Shown here one piece after another: positions 1 to 5,845 of a DNA stretch of 7,646 nt. Each line of letters begins with the position of its first letter. Within the stretch, counting starts at the first letter, position 1. Source of the DNA: Thermoleophilia bacterium (GTDB taxonomy: Bacteria > Actinomycetota > Thermoleophilia > Gaiellales > SKUG01). The position numbers and the translations under genes were made by a program. The stretch spans positions 1-7,646 of the forward strand of contig JAGQUL010000294.1 in NCBI GenBank assembly GCA_020438525.1, written 5' to 3'. The notes under the pieces were generated by a model, which was not told the DNA's origin, searched no databases, and was given only the letters and a program-made list of their open reading frames with translations.

Positions 1-22
1 GGGAGAGTAGGTCGCCGCCGGA
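1..22 (+). rRNA. rrf: 5S ribosomal RNA, 3' end only
   Basis: The first bases contain GAGAGTAGGTCGCCGCCGGA, which matches the conserved 3' part of bacterial 5S rRNA: the loop/helix GAGAGTAGG followed by the strand that closes helix I. The rest of the molecule lies before the window, so the pairing of CCGCCGGA with the 5' end cannot be checked. A strong terminator follows at once, as expected for the last gene of a 16S-23S-5S operon. The exact 3' end may differ by one or two bases. Confidence 0.85.
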
Positions 23-32
23 TTTTCTTTCG

Positions 33-79
33 CGAAGGGCTCGTCATGCATTGTGCATGGCGGGCCCTTCGTTCTTCTT
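33..79 (+). terminator. Intrinsic terminator of the rRNA operon
   Basis: Bases 33-50 pair with 54-71 in an 18-bp stem: CGAAGGGC with GCCCTTCG, then TCGTCATGCA with TGCATGGCGG. It has only two G-U pairs and a 3-nt loop (TTG). It is followed by TTCTTCTT at 72-79, a U-rich tail rare in this G+C-rich DNA. It begins 11 bases after the 5S end, so it most likely ends the rRNA transcript. Confidence 0.9.
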
Positions 80-458
80 CATCGTGCGTGTGCGTGTAGG
101 CGGCCGCGTACGCGCGCATGCGCGAGGGCCTCGGGCCGGCCGCTACGGGCTTCGGCATCCTGCCTTCGCCCTGCTCCTGCGCGCCGTCCAGGCGCGCAGA
201 CCGTCCCTCGACCCTCGCGCATCCGCGCACACATGCCTGGTCGCGCTCGGCCACGAGGGATCTGCGGGTGTGGCAGCTGTGTGGTCGGACAGATTTCGGG
301 GCGTGGCTGCAACAAGTGAAGCATCGAACGCGATAGGCAGGTGACGGACGGGGAACTCCGGGACCTCCTGACCTCGCGGGAATCGAGGCATCGGACCACG
401 GGACTCGAGGCTCTCCACCGTTTCAGGGACACAGCACCACACAGCTTGGGGAGACACC
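80..458. other. Intergenic region without a convincing gene
   Basis: About 380 bases between the rRNA terminator and the first protein gene. Several frames stay open, but their translations are Arg/Ala/Pro-rich with no natural composition and no ribosome binding site. No tRNA fold or known riboswitch was recognised. The last third should hold the promoter and 5' leader of the surface-protein gene at 459, but no clear -35/-10 pair stands out; TAGGCA at 334-339 is only a weak -10 candidate. A 13-bp direct repeat at 377-411 is listed separately. Confidence 0.6.
377..411 (+). repeat. Pair of 13-bp direct repeats 22 bp apart
   Basis: CGGGAATCGAGGC (377-389) and CGGGACTCGAGGC (399-411) differ at one base. 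Their spacing of 22 bp is about two turns of the DNA helix, so both copies face the same side. They lie 48-82 bases before the start of the surface-protein gene. They could be a binding site for a regulator, or chance in G+C-rich DNA. Confidence 0.35.
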
Positions 459-1088
459 GTGAAGCGAACCACTGCCATCGTCGCCGCGCTCGTCGGCCTC
501 GTCGTTCTCGCGCCAGCCGCGCTTGCCGACGATTCGTCGAGCGACACGTCGGCGACGGAGACCACCACGCCGGCGACCACGACCGAGGTCGTGACCGAGA
601 CGCCCGCTGCCACGACCGAGGTCGTGACGGAGACTCCGACCACCACCGACGTGCCGGCGACCACCACCGTCACCGAGACGCCCGAGACCACGGTCACCAC
701 GACCGTGCCGACCACGACCGGCATCGAGGCCTGCGTCGAGGACTGCATCCCGACCGACACGGCAACGTGCGCCGAGTGCATCCCGGATACCGGCAACGCG
801 ATCCCGAATGCCGTTGCAGGCACGGGCGTGGGCACTGCCTACGGCGCGGGCAACCTGCCCTTCACCGGCGTGGAGGACACGATCGCCGCAGTGCTGCTCG
901 CCCTGGTCGTCGTGCTCGGCGGTGTCGTTGCCTGGCGCTGGGCGCAGCTCCGAGAATCGGTTGCCATCGACGCGAGCCGCGCTCGAGCGCTGCCGGCAAA
1001 GGAGAAGCGCACCGGCTACGGCGACGCGATCCGCCGCCAGATGATCGAGCACCGAGCACGCCAGGTGTTCACGCCGCGCGTCGCCTGA
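459..1088 (+). CDS. Secreted Thr-rich surface protein with LPFTG anchor
   Basis: This 209-aa protein starts at GTG 459 with GGGGAG (448-453) as ribosome binding site. Residues 1-23 are a classic signal peptide (basic start, hydrophobic core, ALA before the likely cut). Residues 24-88 are a Thr/Glu/Pro/Val-rich stalk with an 11-residue repeat (TTEVVTETP). Then comes a four-Cys segment (C92, C96, C104, C107; C-x3-C-x7-C-x2-C) that could form disulfides or bind metal. LPFTG is at 133-137, followed by a membrane helix at about 141-159. These are sortase-type sorting elements, but the tail after the helix is about 50 residues rather than the usual short basic tail, so sorting or cleavage may be atypical. 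No enzymatic domain is visible. I infer a cell-envelope protein tethered outside the membrane; the function is unknown. Confidence 0.85.
   Translation: MKRTTAIVAALVGLVVLAPAALADDSSSDTSATETTTPATTTEVVTETPAATTEVVTETPTTTDVPATTTVTETPETTVTTTVPTTTGIEACVEDCIPTDTATCAECIPDTGNAIPNAVAGTGVGTAYGAGNLPFTGVEDTIAAVLLALVVVLGGVVAWRWAQLRESVAIDASRARALPAKEKRTGYGDAIRRQMIEHRARQVFTPRVA
577..642 (+). repeat. 33-bp tandem repeat inside the Thr-rich stalk gene
   Basis: Two 33-bp units (577-609 and 610-642) share an identical first 19 bases. They encode TTEVVTETPAA and TTEVVTETPTT. The period is 11 codons, so gain or loss of units would change stalk length without shifting the frame. Confidence 0.8.
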
Positions 1089-1116
1089 CACGCACGCAAC
1101 GCCAGCGATTCAAGAC

Positions 1117-1144
1117 CGGGCCGCATCCTTCGGGGTGCGGCCCG
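1117..1144. terminator. Convergent hairpin terminator with TTCG loop
   Basis: A 12-bp stem (1117-1128 with 1133-1144, one G-U pair) is closed by a TTCG tetraloop in the very stable C(UUCG)G context. It lies between the 3' ends of the convergent genes at 459-1088 and 1175-2308. No T-run follows on either strand, as is common for hairpin terminators in high-G+C actinobacteria. It could serve both directions. Confidence 0.75.
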
Positions 1145-1167
1145 CATTCGTTGGACCACGGATCTCG

Positions 1168-1181
1168 GGGGTGATCACCCC
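1168..1181. repeat. Perfect 14-bp palindrome over a stop codon
   Basis: GGGGTGATCACCCC is a perfect palindrome containing the stop codon (1175-1177) of the minus-strand lipoprotein gene. It may add to termination or be a protein-binding site. With no loop it would not form a good RNA hairpin. Confidence 0.5.
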
Positions 1182-2308
1182 TCGCGCAGCAGGTCCAGCT
1201 CGTCCTCGACCAGCTGGATCGCCTCGTCGGCCTTCGCATCGATCTCGCTCGCCACGCCGGCAACGTCGCCGCCGCTGCGAATCGCATCGGGCATCGCGAT
1301 GAGCAGTGCCTGCTCCAGCTCCGGCACGAGCGACGGCGACACCGCCGCGATGCTCGAGCCCGCGGGCGTGAGTCCGGTTCGATCGGCGGCACGAACGTGT
1401 GCGAGCGCCGCCTCCTGACCACCGCGCTTGGCGGACTCGACCGCGGACGCGACCTCACGCTTCAGCGTGCGCAGCTGGTCCGGCGCGTCGGTGCTCGGCT
1501 CCGGGTACGTCGGGTCGATCCGTGCCGCCAGCACCACGTCGTCGGCCAGCGCCGACAGCTCACCCACGACCAGTTCGGGGCTCCGCGGCGAGTTCGGTGG
1601 CGTGGGCGCGGGCGTGCTGCGCCGCGTGATCTGATCGAGCGTCGAGCGGATCCGTGGTCGTGCGTCTTCCGGAATCGCCTCGAGCTGGCGCGTGCTCGCA
1701 TCGATCAGCAGCCCGTACGCACTGCGGTACTCGGTGGTGTCCTGCACGTCGCGATCGCTGCCGTCGAACGCGGCCTCGTACGCGGTCGCGGCGTCCTGCA
1801 GCGTCTCCTGCAGCAGGCCCGCTCGATAGCCGATGTCCTGGCGTGCCGGTCTCGCCACCACCACGTCACACACCGGCGTGAGGAGCGTCTCCTCGATCCG
1901 TCGAACCTCGCCGCTGTAGGCGGTGGCGCTGGCGGGCGGGGTGTCGCGAAGTCGTTCGAGTGCGCCGCGCAGCTGGGTGGTGAGCTTCGGCGCCGACACA
2001 TGCCCGCGTGGCTCGATCACCGCGAGCTGCTCGCTCACGGCCGCTTCAAGGTCGCGCCCTGCGCTCGACACGTCGGTGACCGCCATCGTGCGCGCCACCG
2101 CCAACGTGCTGCGAAGCGCGATGCATGCTCGCGACCGCTCCAGCTGGTCGGCACCGTAGCGAACGAACGGCTCGCCACCGTCCCCGGCCTGCACCTGCGC
2201 GTCCGGACCGTTCGGATCGACGTAGGTCACCTGGTTCGCCGCGCCGCAGCCTGCAGCGAGCAACCCCGCGGCGAGCGGCACGAGCACGAGTGTTCGGGTC
2301 CTGGACAC
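1175..2308 (-). CDS. Lipoprotein of unknown function, helix-rich
   Basis: This 377-aa protein starts at GTG 2308-2306 and begins with VSRTRT plus a hydrophobic stretch ending in the lipobox LAAGC (Cys 21). It is therefore predicted to be exported, lipid-modified on that Cys and held on the outer face of the membrane. The frame stays open upstream to 2554, but that part lacks coding character and opposes another gene, while the signal peptide fixes this start. The mature protein is mostly predicted helix, in two blocks (about 40-230 and 245-377) split by a Pro/Ser/Thr-rich linker. Cys 62 and Cys 147 could form a disulfide. I do not recognise a family. A weak resemblance in layout to imelysin/EfeO-type helical lipoproteins was considered, but no diagnostic motif was found. 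No Shine-Dalgarno sequence is seen; a leaderless start is likely. Confidence 0.8.
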   Translation of the reverse strand: MSRTRTLVLVPLAAGLLAAGCGAANQVTYVDPNGPDAQVQAGDGGEPFVRYGADQLERSRACIALRSTLAVARTMAVTDVSSAGRDLEAAVSEQLAVIEPRGHVSAPKLTTQLRGALERLRDTPPASATAYSGEVRRIEETLLTPVCDVVVARPARQDIGYRAGLLQETLQDAATAYEAAFDGSDRDVQDTTEYRSAYGLLIDASTRQLEAIPEDARPRIRSTLDQITRRSTPAPTPPNSPRSPELVVGELSALADDVVLAARIDPTYPEPSTDAPDQLRTLKREVASAVESAKRGGQEAALAHVRAADRTGLTPAGSSIAAVSPSLVPELEQALLIAMPDAIRSGGDVAGVASEIDAKADEAIQLVEDELDLLREG

Positions 2309-2316
2309 TGCCGTGC

Positions 2317-2322
2317 AGCCTA
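2317..2322 (-). promoter_or_regulatory. -10 element, likely leaderless lipoprotein transcript
   Basis: Read on the minus strand, TAGGCT (fits TAnnnT) lies 8 bases before the GTG start at 2308. No ribosome binding site lies between. This arrangement suggests transcription starting at or very near the GTG. No convincing -35 is seen. Confidence 0.45.
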
Positions 2323-2332
2323 TCGAGCCGGG

Positions 2333-2338
2333 TACGAT
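2333..2338 (+). promoter_or_regulatory. -10 element, likely leaderless transcript of the 114-aa gene
   Basis: TACGAT fits TAnnnT and ends 6 bases before the GTG at 2345, leaving no room for a Shine-Dalgarno sequence. This is the typical geometry of a leaderless mRNA whose first base is the G of GTG. It sits back to back with the minus-strand -10 at 2317-2322. Confidence 0.55.
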
Positions 2339-2344
2339 CCCTCC

Positions 2345-2689
2345 GTGCACGCCGACTTCCAGCTGACCTGCGTCGCCTTCGCTCGCTCGACCGGCGGGCG
2401 CGTGCGGCTGCTGCTCGCGGTCGATCGAGGCGAGGAGCAGCTGTTCGACGGCGAGCCCGTATTGCTCGTCGACCACCGCCCCGGATCCCGCCACGAACAG
2501 CTCGAGCTCACCGGGCCCGACGCCATGGAACCCGCGATCGTGCAGCAGGTTCACGCCGCTGCAGCTCTCCAGCTGGCGGCGCTCGTGGATGCCGCGTTCG
2601 ACGAGACCGGCAGCTTCGACGGCCAGCGGATCCTCGGTACCGGACCGACCGTTGCGCTACCTGCCGGACTCTTCGCCACCGAGGCGTGA
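2345..2689 (+). CDS. Hypothetical 114-aa cytosolic protein
   Basis: I do not recognise this family. The start chosen is GTG 2345, because a TACGAT -10 element lies just upstream and because the frame before it opposes the lipoprotein start. There is no signal peptide or membrane segment. The first half (residues 1-58) looks like four alternating strands (FQLTCVAFAR, RVRLLLAVD, EPVLLVDH, HEQLELTG). The middle (about 61-84) looks like a helix rich in Ala, Gln and Leu (AIVQQVHAAAALQLAAL). Divergent from the lipoprotein gene (36 bases between starts) and 60 bases before the solute-binding-like gene, it may be co-transcribed with the latter. The composition is more natural than the opposite strand's reading, but a real protein is not proven. 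Confidence 0.65.
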   Translation: MHADFQLTCVAFARSTGGRVRLLLAVDRGEEQLFDGEPVLLVDHRPGSRHEQLELTGPDAMEPAIVQQVHAAAALQLAALVDAAFDETGSFDGQRILGTGPTVALPAGLFATEA

Positions 2690-2749
2690 ACCTTCCAGCC
2701 CGGCAGGGTAAGGACCCAGCGAGCGCCCCCTCGCACCAGAAGGTTGTCC

Positions 2750-3379
2750 GTGCTGCACCGAACCCGCCCCGTCGTCGTCCCCACGATCATCGCTGCCGCC
2801 GCCGCGCTGCTCTTCGCAGGATGCGGAACCGACTCCGACGACTCCCCGGGCGACGACAAGGGCAGCACTTCGCGCACGAGCCCGGCGACGCTGTCGGTGT
2901 GCACGAGCGTGCCGTTCGAGCCTGCCGAGTACGAGGAGGACGGCACGCTCGTCGGCTACGACATCGACGTGATGAACGCGATCGGCGAGCAGCTCAAGCG
3001 CGACGTGACGTTCCAGACCGTCGACTTCGACACGATCCTCGACGCGCTCGACAAGGGCACCTGCGATGCCGCGATCTCGAGCATGGCGATCACGCCCGAG
3101 CGCGAGGCCAAGGCGACATTCGTGCCGTACCTGTCGGGCACCAAGGAAGACCCGAGCAAGCCCGAGGGCCCGGATCGCGAGGTTCCCGACCCCGACGCGC
3201 CGCCGCTCGGCATCGCGGTGAGGTCCGACGACGACGCGCTGCGCGTCGACATCGAGCAGGCCGTGGCGGCGATGTACGAGGACGGCAAGATGCGTGCGCT
3301 GCTCGAGCAGTGGGATGCCACGTCGTTCCTGCTCGATCCCGCTCCCGCCGCCGGCGCGAGCGAGTCCGAAGCTGCCTGA
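2750..3379 (+). CDS. Solute-binding (family 3)-like lipoprotein lacking lobe 2
   Basis: I chose GTG 2750 because AGAAGG (2738-2743) lies 6 bases before it; an in-frame TTG at 2744 touches that site and is unlikely. The 209-aa protein has a lipoprotein signal with lipobox LFAGC (Cys 25), so it should be held outside the membrane. Residues 47-128 match the first lobe of bacterial family 3 solute-binding proteins, including GTLVGYDIDVMNAIGEQL, the DALDKGTCDAAIS stretch and AITPEREAKATFVPY. Residues 153-190 (GIAVRSDDDAL, then AVAAMYEDGKMRALLEQWD) match the C-terminal return to lobe 1. The second lobe, normally some 80-90 residues between these parts, is replaced by an acidic, Pro-rich linker (about 129-152). 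Without it the usual Venus-flytrap closure on an amino acid is not possible. No ABC permease or ATPase gene is nearby. It may be a one-lobe binding or sensory protein, or a decayed gene that stayed in frame. Confidence 0.8.
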   Translation: MLHRTRPVVVPTIIAAAAALLFAGCGTDSDDSPGDDKGSTSRTSPATLSVCTSVPFEPAEYEEDGTLVGYDIDVMNAIGEQLKRDVTFQTVDFDTILDALDKGTCDAAISSMAITPEREAKATFVPYLSGTKEDPSKPEGPDREVPDPDAPPLGIAVRSDDDALRVDIEQAVAAMYEDGKMRALLEQWDATSFLLDPAPAAGASESEAA

Positions 3380-3388
3380 CCCCGGGAG

Positions 3389-4879
3389 TCAGAAGAGCGG
3401 CTCGTCCTTCGGCGCGTAGCGCCCGGGATCGGCAACCGCTGCGCCGCGCACGCCGCCCCAGCGCGCGACGTACGCGCGCGAGTCGAACTTGCGCCCGGTC
3501 GACGCGAGGCTCATGTAGCGGATCTGCCCGAAGATCGGTCGCTCAGTCCACGGGCGATCGTGCACCCCGCCGATCGCCCAGGCCACGCCGACGATCCCGT
3601 TCGGATCGCGTCCGTCGAGCTGGTAGCGGTCGTTGAGGCGCAGCGCGACCTCGAACGCGTCCGCGGGATCGTCGCGCCACTCGAGGATCTTCTTCGCCCA
3701 GTACATCCGTACGTAGCCGTGCATGTGCCCGCGCTCCACGAGCTGGCGCTGTGCGGCGTTCCAGAGCGGGTCGTGGGTGTCGCCCGCCTCGAGCTCGTCG
3801 TCGGCCCACGTCCACTCGCGCGGATCGCTCGCATGTGCCGCGAGCGTGCGCCGGGCCCAGTCCGGCGCGCCCGCGAGCTCGTGGGCCAGCGGGTTCCAGC
3901 GAACGAAGTTGTGCGCCAGCTCGCGCCGCACCACGAACTCCTCCACGAACGTCGCGACATCCTCGGCCGGCGCGCTCGAGCGCCGAACCGCATCGAGCGC
4001 GACGTGCGGGGACAGCTGCCCGAAGTGCACGAAGTGCGAGAGGCGACTGGTGGCGTCGAGCTCGGGCTTGTTGCGGGCGGTGGCGTAGCCCGCGAGCGCG
4101 CCGCTCGTGAACGCACGTAGTCGGCGATCGGCTGCGCGGGTGCCGCTGCGGGCATCGGATGCCGCGGGCGTCGTGGTGGTGCGATCGGTCACGAGCGCGA
4201 ACCGCGATGCCACGTCGGGGATGGAGTGCTTCGGAGCCGTCGGCCCGTGGCCGTCATGGCCGAGCTCGCCGGCGAACTGCTCGAGCACGCGGTGCAGCTT
4301 CGGGCGCAGCGTGCGTGCCGCGTACTCCTGCTTCGCGAAGCATGCGCCCGGCACCACGACGTCGGCATCCACGCCCACGACGGGCACCTGCAGCTGTGCG
4401 GCAAGGCGCGCGCGGCCGCGGCGAGCGCGCGGCATCACGTCGTCGTCCACCACCACGAGCGCCGGGGCGAGCACATCGGGCGCGAGCAGCGTGTGCAGCT
4501 GCGGTCCGCCGCGCTCGATCTCCAGCACCACGGCGCCGCGGCGTGCGCAGTCGGCAAACGCATCGGCCAGTCCGGCGCGCATGAACTCGCGGTGGGATTC
4601 GGTCGCGTGCGGGGGGCCGGCGACGTTGCGAAACAGCACGACGAGCGGCAGGTCGAGCGACCGGGCGGCATCGACCGCGCAGTCGAGCGCAAGGTTGCGG
4701 GTGCCGCGCTGCGCGCGCGCCATCCAGTACACGACGCACGCGCCGGCGGGGTCGTGTGCCGGCACGTCGTTCCAGGCGAGCACGCGCTCGGGCGCGCACG
4801 CGAGCGCGCCGGCTGCGAGCAGCACGGATTCCGCGCGCGCCTGGCGGTCGGGCGTCCAGGGTGTCACGAGCGTGGTCAC
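3389..4879 (-). CDS. Class II CPD photolyase (deoxyribodipyrimidine photo-lyase)
   Basis: This 496-aa protein uses light and FADH- to split cyclobutane pyrimidine dimers in DNA. An early stretch, CVVYWMARAQRGTRNLAL (48-65), is the class II start of the antenna-like alpha/beta domain. The C-terminal FAD domain carries class II signatures: EEFVVRRELAHNFV (313-326), PLWNAAQRQLVERGHMHGYVRM (371-392), WAKKILEW (394-401), LNDRYQLDGRDPNGIVG (415-431) and GVHDRPWTERPIFGQIRYM (438-456). The length fits the family, and no key segment is missing. The start could be GTG 4879 or GTG 4867 (492 aa); neither has a ribosome binding site. It is divergent from the Sir2 gene, with 18 bases between starts if 4879 is used, so their promoters must overlap. 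Its 3' end lies 9 bases from the solute-binding-like gene. The class call is firm. Confidence 0.95.
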   Translation of the reverse strand: MTTLVTPWTPDRQARAESVLLAAGALACAPERVLAWNDVPAHDPAGACVVYWMARAQRGTRNLALDCAVDAARSLDLPLVVLFRNVAGPPHATESHREFMRAGLADAFADCARRGAVVLEIERGGPQLHTLLAPDVLAPALVVVDDDVMPRARRGRARLAAQLQVPVVGVDADVVVPGACFAKQEYAARTLRPKLHRVLEQFAGELGHDGHGPTAPKHSIPDVASRFALVTDRTTTTPAASDARSGTRAADRRLRAFTSGALAGYATARNKPELDATSRLSHFVHFGQLSPHVALDAVRRSSAPAEDVATFVEEFVVRRELAHNFVRWNPLAHELAGAPDWARRTLAAHASDPREWTWADDELEAGDTHDPLWNAAQRQLVERGHMHGYVRMYWAKKILEWRDDPADAFEVALRLNDRYQLDGRDPNGIVGVAWAIGGVHDRPWTERPIFGQIRYMSLASTGRKFDSRAYVARWGGVRGAAVADPGRYAPKDEPLF

Positions 4880-4884
4880 CGCGA

Positions 4885-4890
4885 TAGGTT
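4885..4890 (+). promoter_or_regulatory. -10 element, likely leaderless Sir2 transcript
   Basis: TAGGTT (TAnnnT) ends 7 bases before the GTG start at 4898 with no ribosome binding site between. The surrounding GATAGGTTCGCACGCGTG closely resembles the minus-strand sequence GATAGGCTGCACGGCAGTG at the lipoprotein start (2324-2306), which supports a shared promoter type. The same 18 bases must also carry the 5' signals of the divergent photolyase gene. Confidence 0.5.
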
Positions 4891-4897
4891 CGCACGC

Positions 4898-5686
4898 GTG
4901 GCGGAAGCGGATTCGGTTACGGCGGTCGACGACGACCAGGTCGCGCAGCTTGCGCGGCTGCTCACGGGCGCGCGAGCGGGCGCGTGGGTGCTGACCGGCG
5001 CCGGGATCAGCACCGAGAGCGGGCTGCCCGACTACCGCGGGCCGAAGGGGATGTGGCGTAACCGTCGCTTCGAGGAGCTCGCGTCGATCGAGGCGCTGCG
5101 CGCGGAGCCGGAGGAGTTCTGGGACTTCTACCGGATGCGGCTCGACGTGCTCGGCGAGGCGAGACCCAACGCCGGACACGAGGCGCTGGCGAGGCTGCAG
5201 GCTGCCGGCGTGATCGGACCGGTGGTGACGCAGAACGTCGACGGGCTGCACCACGACGCGGGCTGCAGCGACGTGCTCGAGCTGCATGGATCGCTGCGCG
5301 TCGCGCGGTGCAGGTCGTGCGGTGCCGAGTACGACATCGAGGAGGCTCGCGCCCGCTGGGCGGTGAGCGATCGGTCGGTGCCGGAGTGCGACTGCGGGCA
5401 GGTGCTGGGGCCGGGCGTGGTGCTGTTCGGCGAGCCGTTGCCCCTGGCGATCGAGACCGCGTTCGAGCTTGCGGGAGCGAGCGATGCGGCGCTTGCGCTC
5501 GGAACCAGCCTCGAGGTGTTCCCGGCAGCGCACCTGCCGCTGGTAACGCTCGAGCGCGGGGGGAAGCTCGGGATCGTCACGCGCGGGCGCACGCAGTTCG
5601 ACGAGCTCGCGACCGTGAAGGTCGATGCGGCGCTGGGCGCGGTGCTGCCTCGGGTTGCCGACGCTGTGCTCGGCGCGGCGGGCTGA
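4898..5686 (+). CDS. Sir2-family NAD-dependent protein deacylase
   Basis: This 262-aa sirtuin would remove acyl groups from lysines using NAD+. The start GTG 4898 follows a -10-like TAGGTT and gives the usual short N-terminus. In order: GAGISTESGLPDYRGPKGMW (34-53, NAD-binding loop), TQNVDGLHHDAG (111-122), ELHGS with catalytic His 130, a zinc site from C138, C141, C164 and C166 (C-x2-C and C-x-C), GPGVVLFGEPLP (172-183) and ALGTSLEVFPAA (200-211). The length is normal for a single-domain bacterial sirtuin. The strand usually read as I-V-N near the NAD adenine is IVT here (226-228), a mild departure. RGPKGMW recalls the RGP-x-G-x-W loops of SIRT6/7-type enzymes, but the Glu-Ser-Gly before it is the bacterial form, so I do not assign an acyl specificity. 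No acyl-CoA synthetase or acetyltransferase gene is adjacent. Confidence 0.93.
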   Translation: MAEADSVTAVDDDQVAQLARLLTGARAGAWVLTGAGISTESGLPDYRGPKGMWRNRRFEELASIEALRAEPEEFWDFYRMRLDVLGEARPNAGHEALARLQAAGVIGPVVTQNVDGLHHDAGCSDVLELHGSLRVARCRSCGAEYDIEEARARWAVSDRSVPECDCGQVLGPGVVLFGEPLPLAIETAFELAGASDAALALGTSLEVFPAAHLPLVTLERGGKLGIVTRGRTQFDELATVKVDAALGAVLPRVADAVLGAAG

Positions 5687-5845
5687 TCCGGGGCATCGGC
5701 GGGGGTGGCCGCCTTCGGCATGTCCGTGGCCCTCGACGGCCATCGGGGGTCGGGAAGCGACGACGAACGCGGCGTTCGATGCGACAGGACGGGTGACTGT
5801 GTCGCTGGAGGGCGGCACGCACATGACCTCGGGAGGGTCCAGAAC
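5687..5845 (+). other. Intergenic leader before the Gly-zipper gene
   Basis: These 159 bases hold no convincing gene. A 6-bp stem (GCGACA 5781-5786 with TGTCGC 5800-5805, 13-nt loop) lies 41 bases before the start at 5846. A short GCCG/CGGC hairpin (within 5709-5721) follows the Sir2 stop and could be a weak terminator. No known riboswitch core was recognised and no clear promoter is visible. Confidence 0.4.

Noticed and set aside
79..432. Possible small genes in the gap after 5S rRNA, both strands
   Set aside because: No ribosome binding sites, and the translations look like random G+C-rich frames.
341..1174. Plus-strand open frame of 277 codons overlapping the LPFTG gene
   Set aside because: It turns into His/Arg/Asp-rich text where it overlaps the surface-protein gene, a typical shadow frame; TAGGCA before its GTG is too close to be a leaderless promoter.
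1175..2308. Imelysin/EfeO assignment for the helical lipoprotein
   Set aside because: The layout is loosely similar, but the His/Glu metal motif expected in that family was not found.
1397..2344. Long plus-strand open frame upstream of the 114-aa gene
   Set aside because: It lies opposite the lipoprotein gene and has Arg/Ala-rich antisense composition. Only the part from GTG 2345 has a promoter element and natural composition.
2309..2554. N-terminal extension of the lipoprotein frame up to ATG 2554
   Set aside because: It would bury a clear lipoprotein signal inside the protein and overlap the 114-aa gene on the other strand.
4226..4897. Sir2 frame extended upstream across the photolyase gene
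   Set aside because: Antisense to conserved photolyase sequence; the sirtuin fold starts at about residue 25 of the chosen start.
5781..5805. Possible riboswitch (c-di-AMP or c-di-GMP type) before the Gly-zipper gene
   Set aside because: Only one 6-bp stem is visible; the conserved cores of those riboswitch classes are absent.
4880..5824. Photolyase frame extended upstream across the Sir2 gene
   Set aside because: This is antisense to a clear sirtuin, with low-quality composition, and it exceeds the family's length by more than 300 residues.
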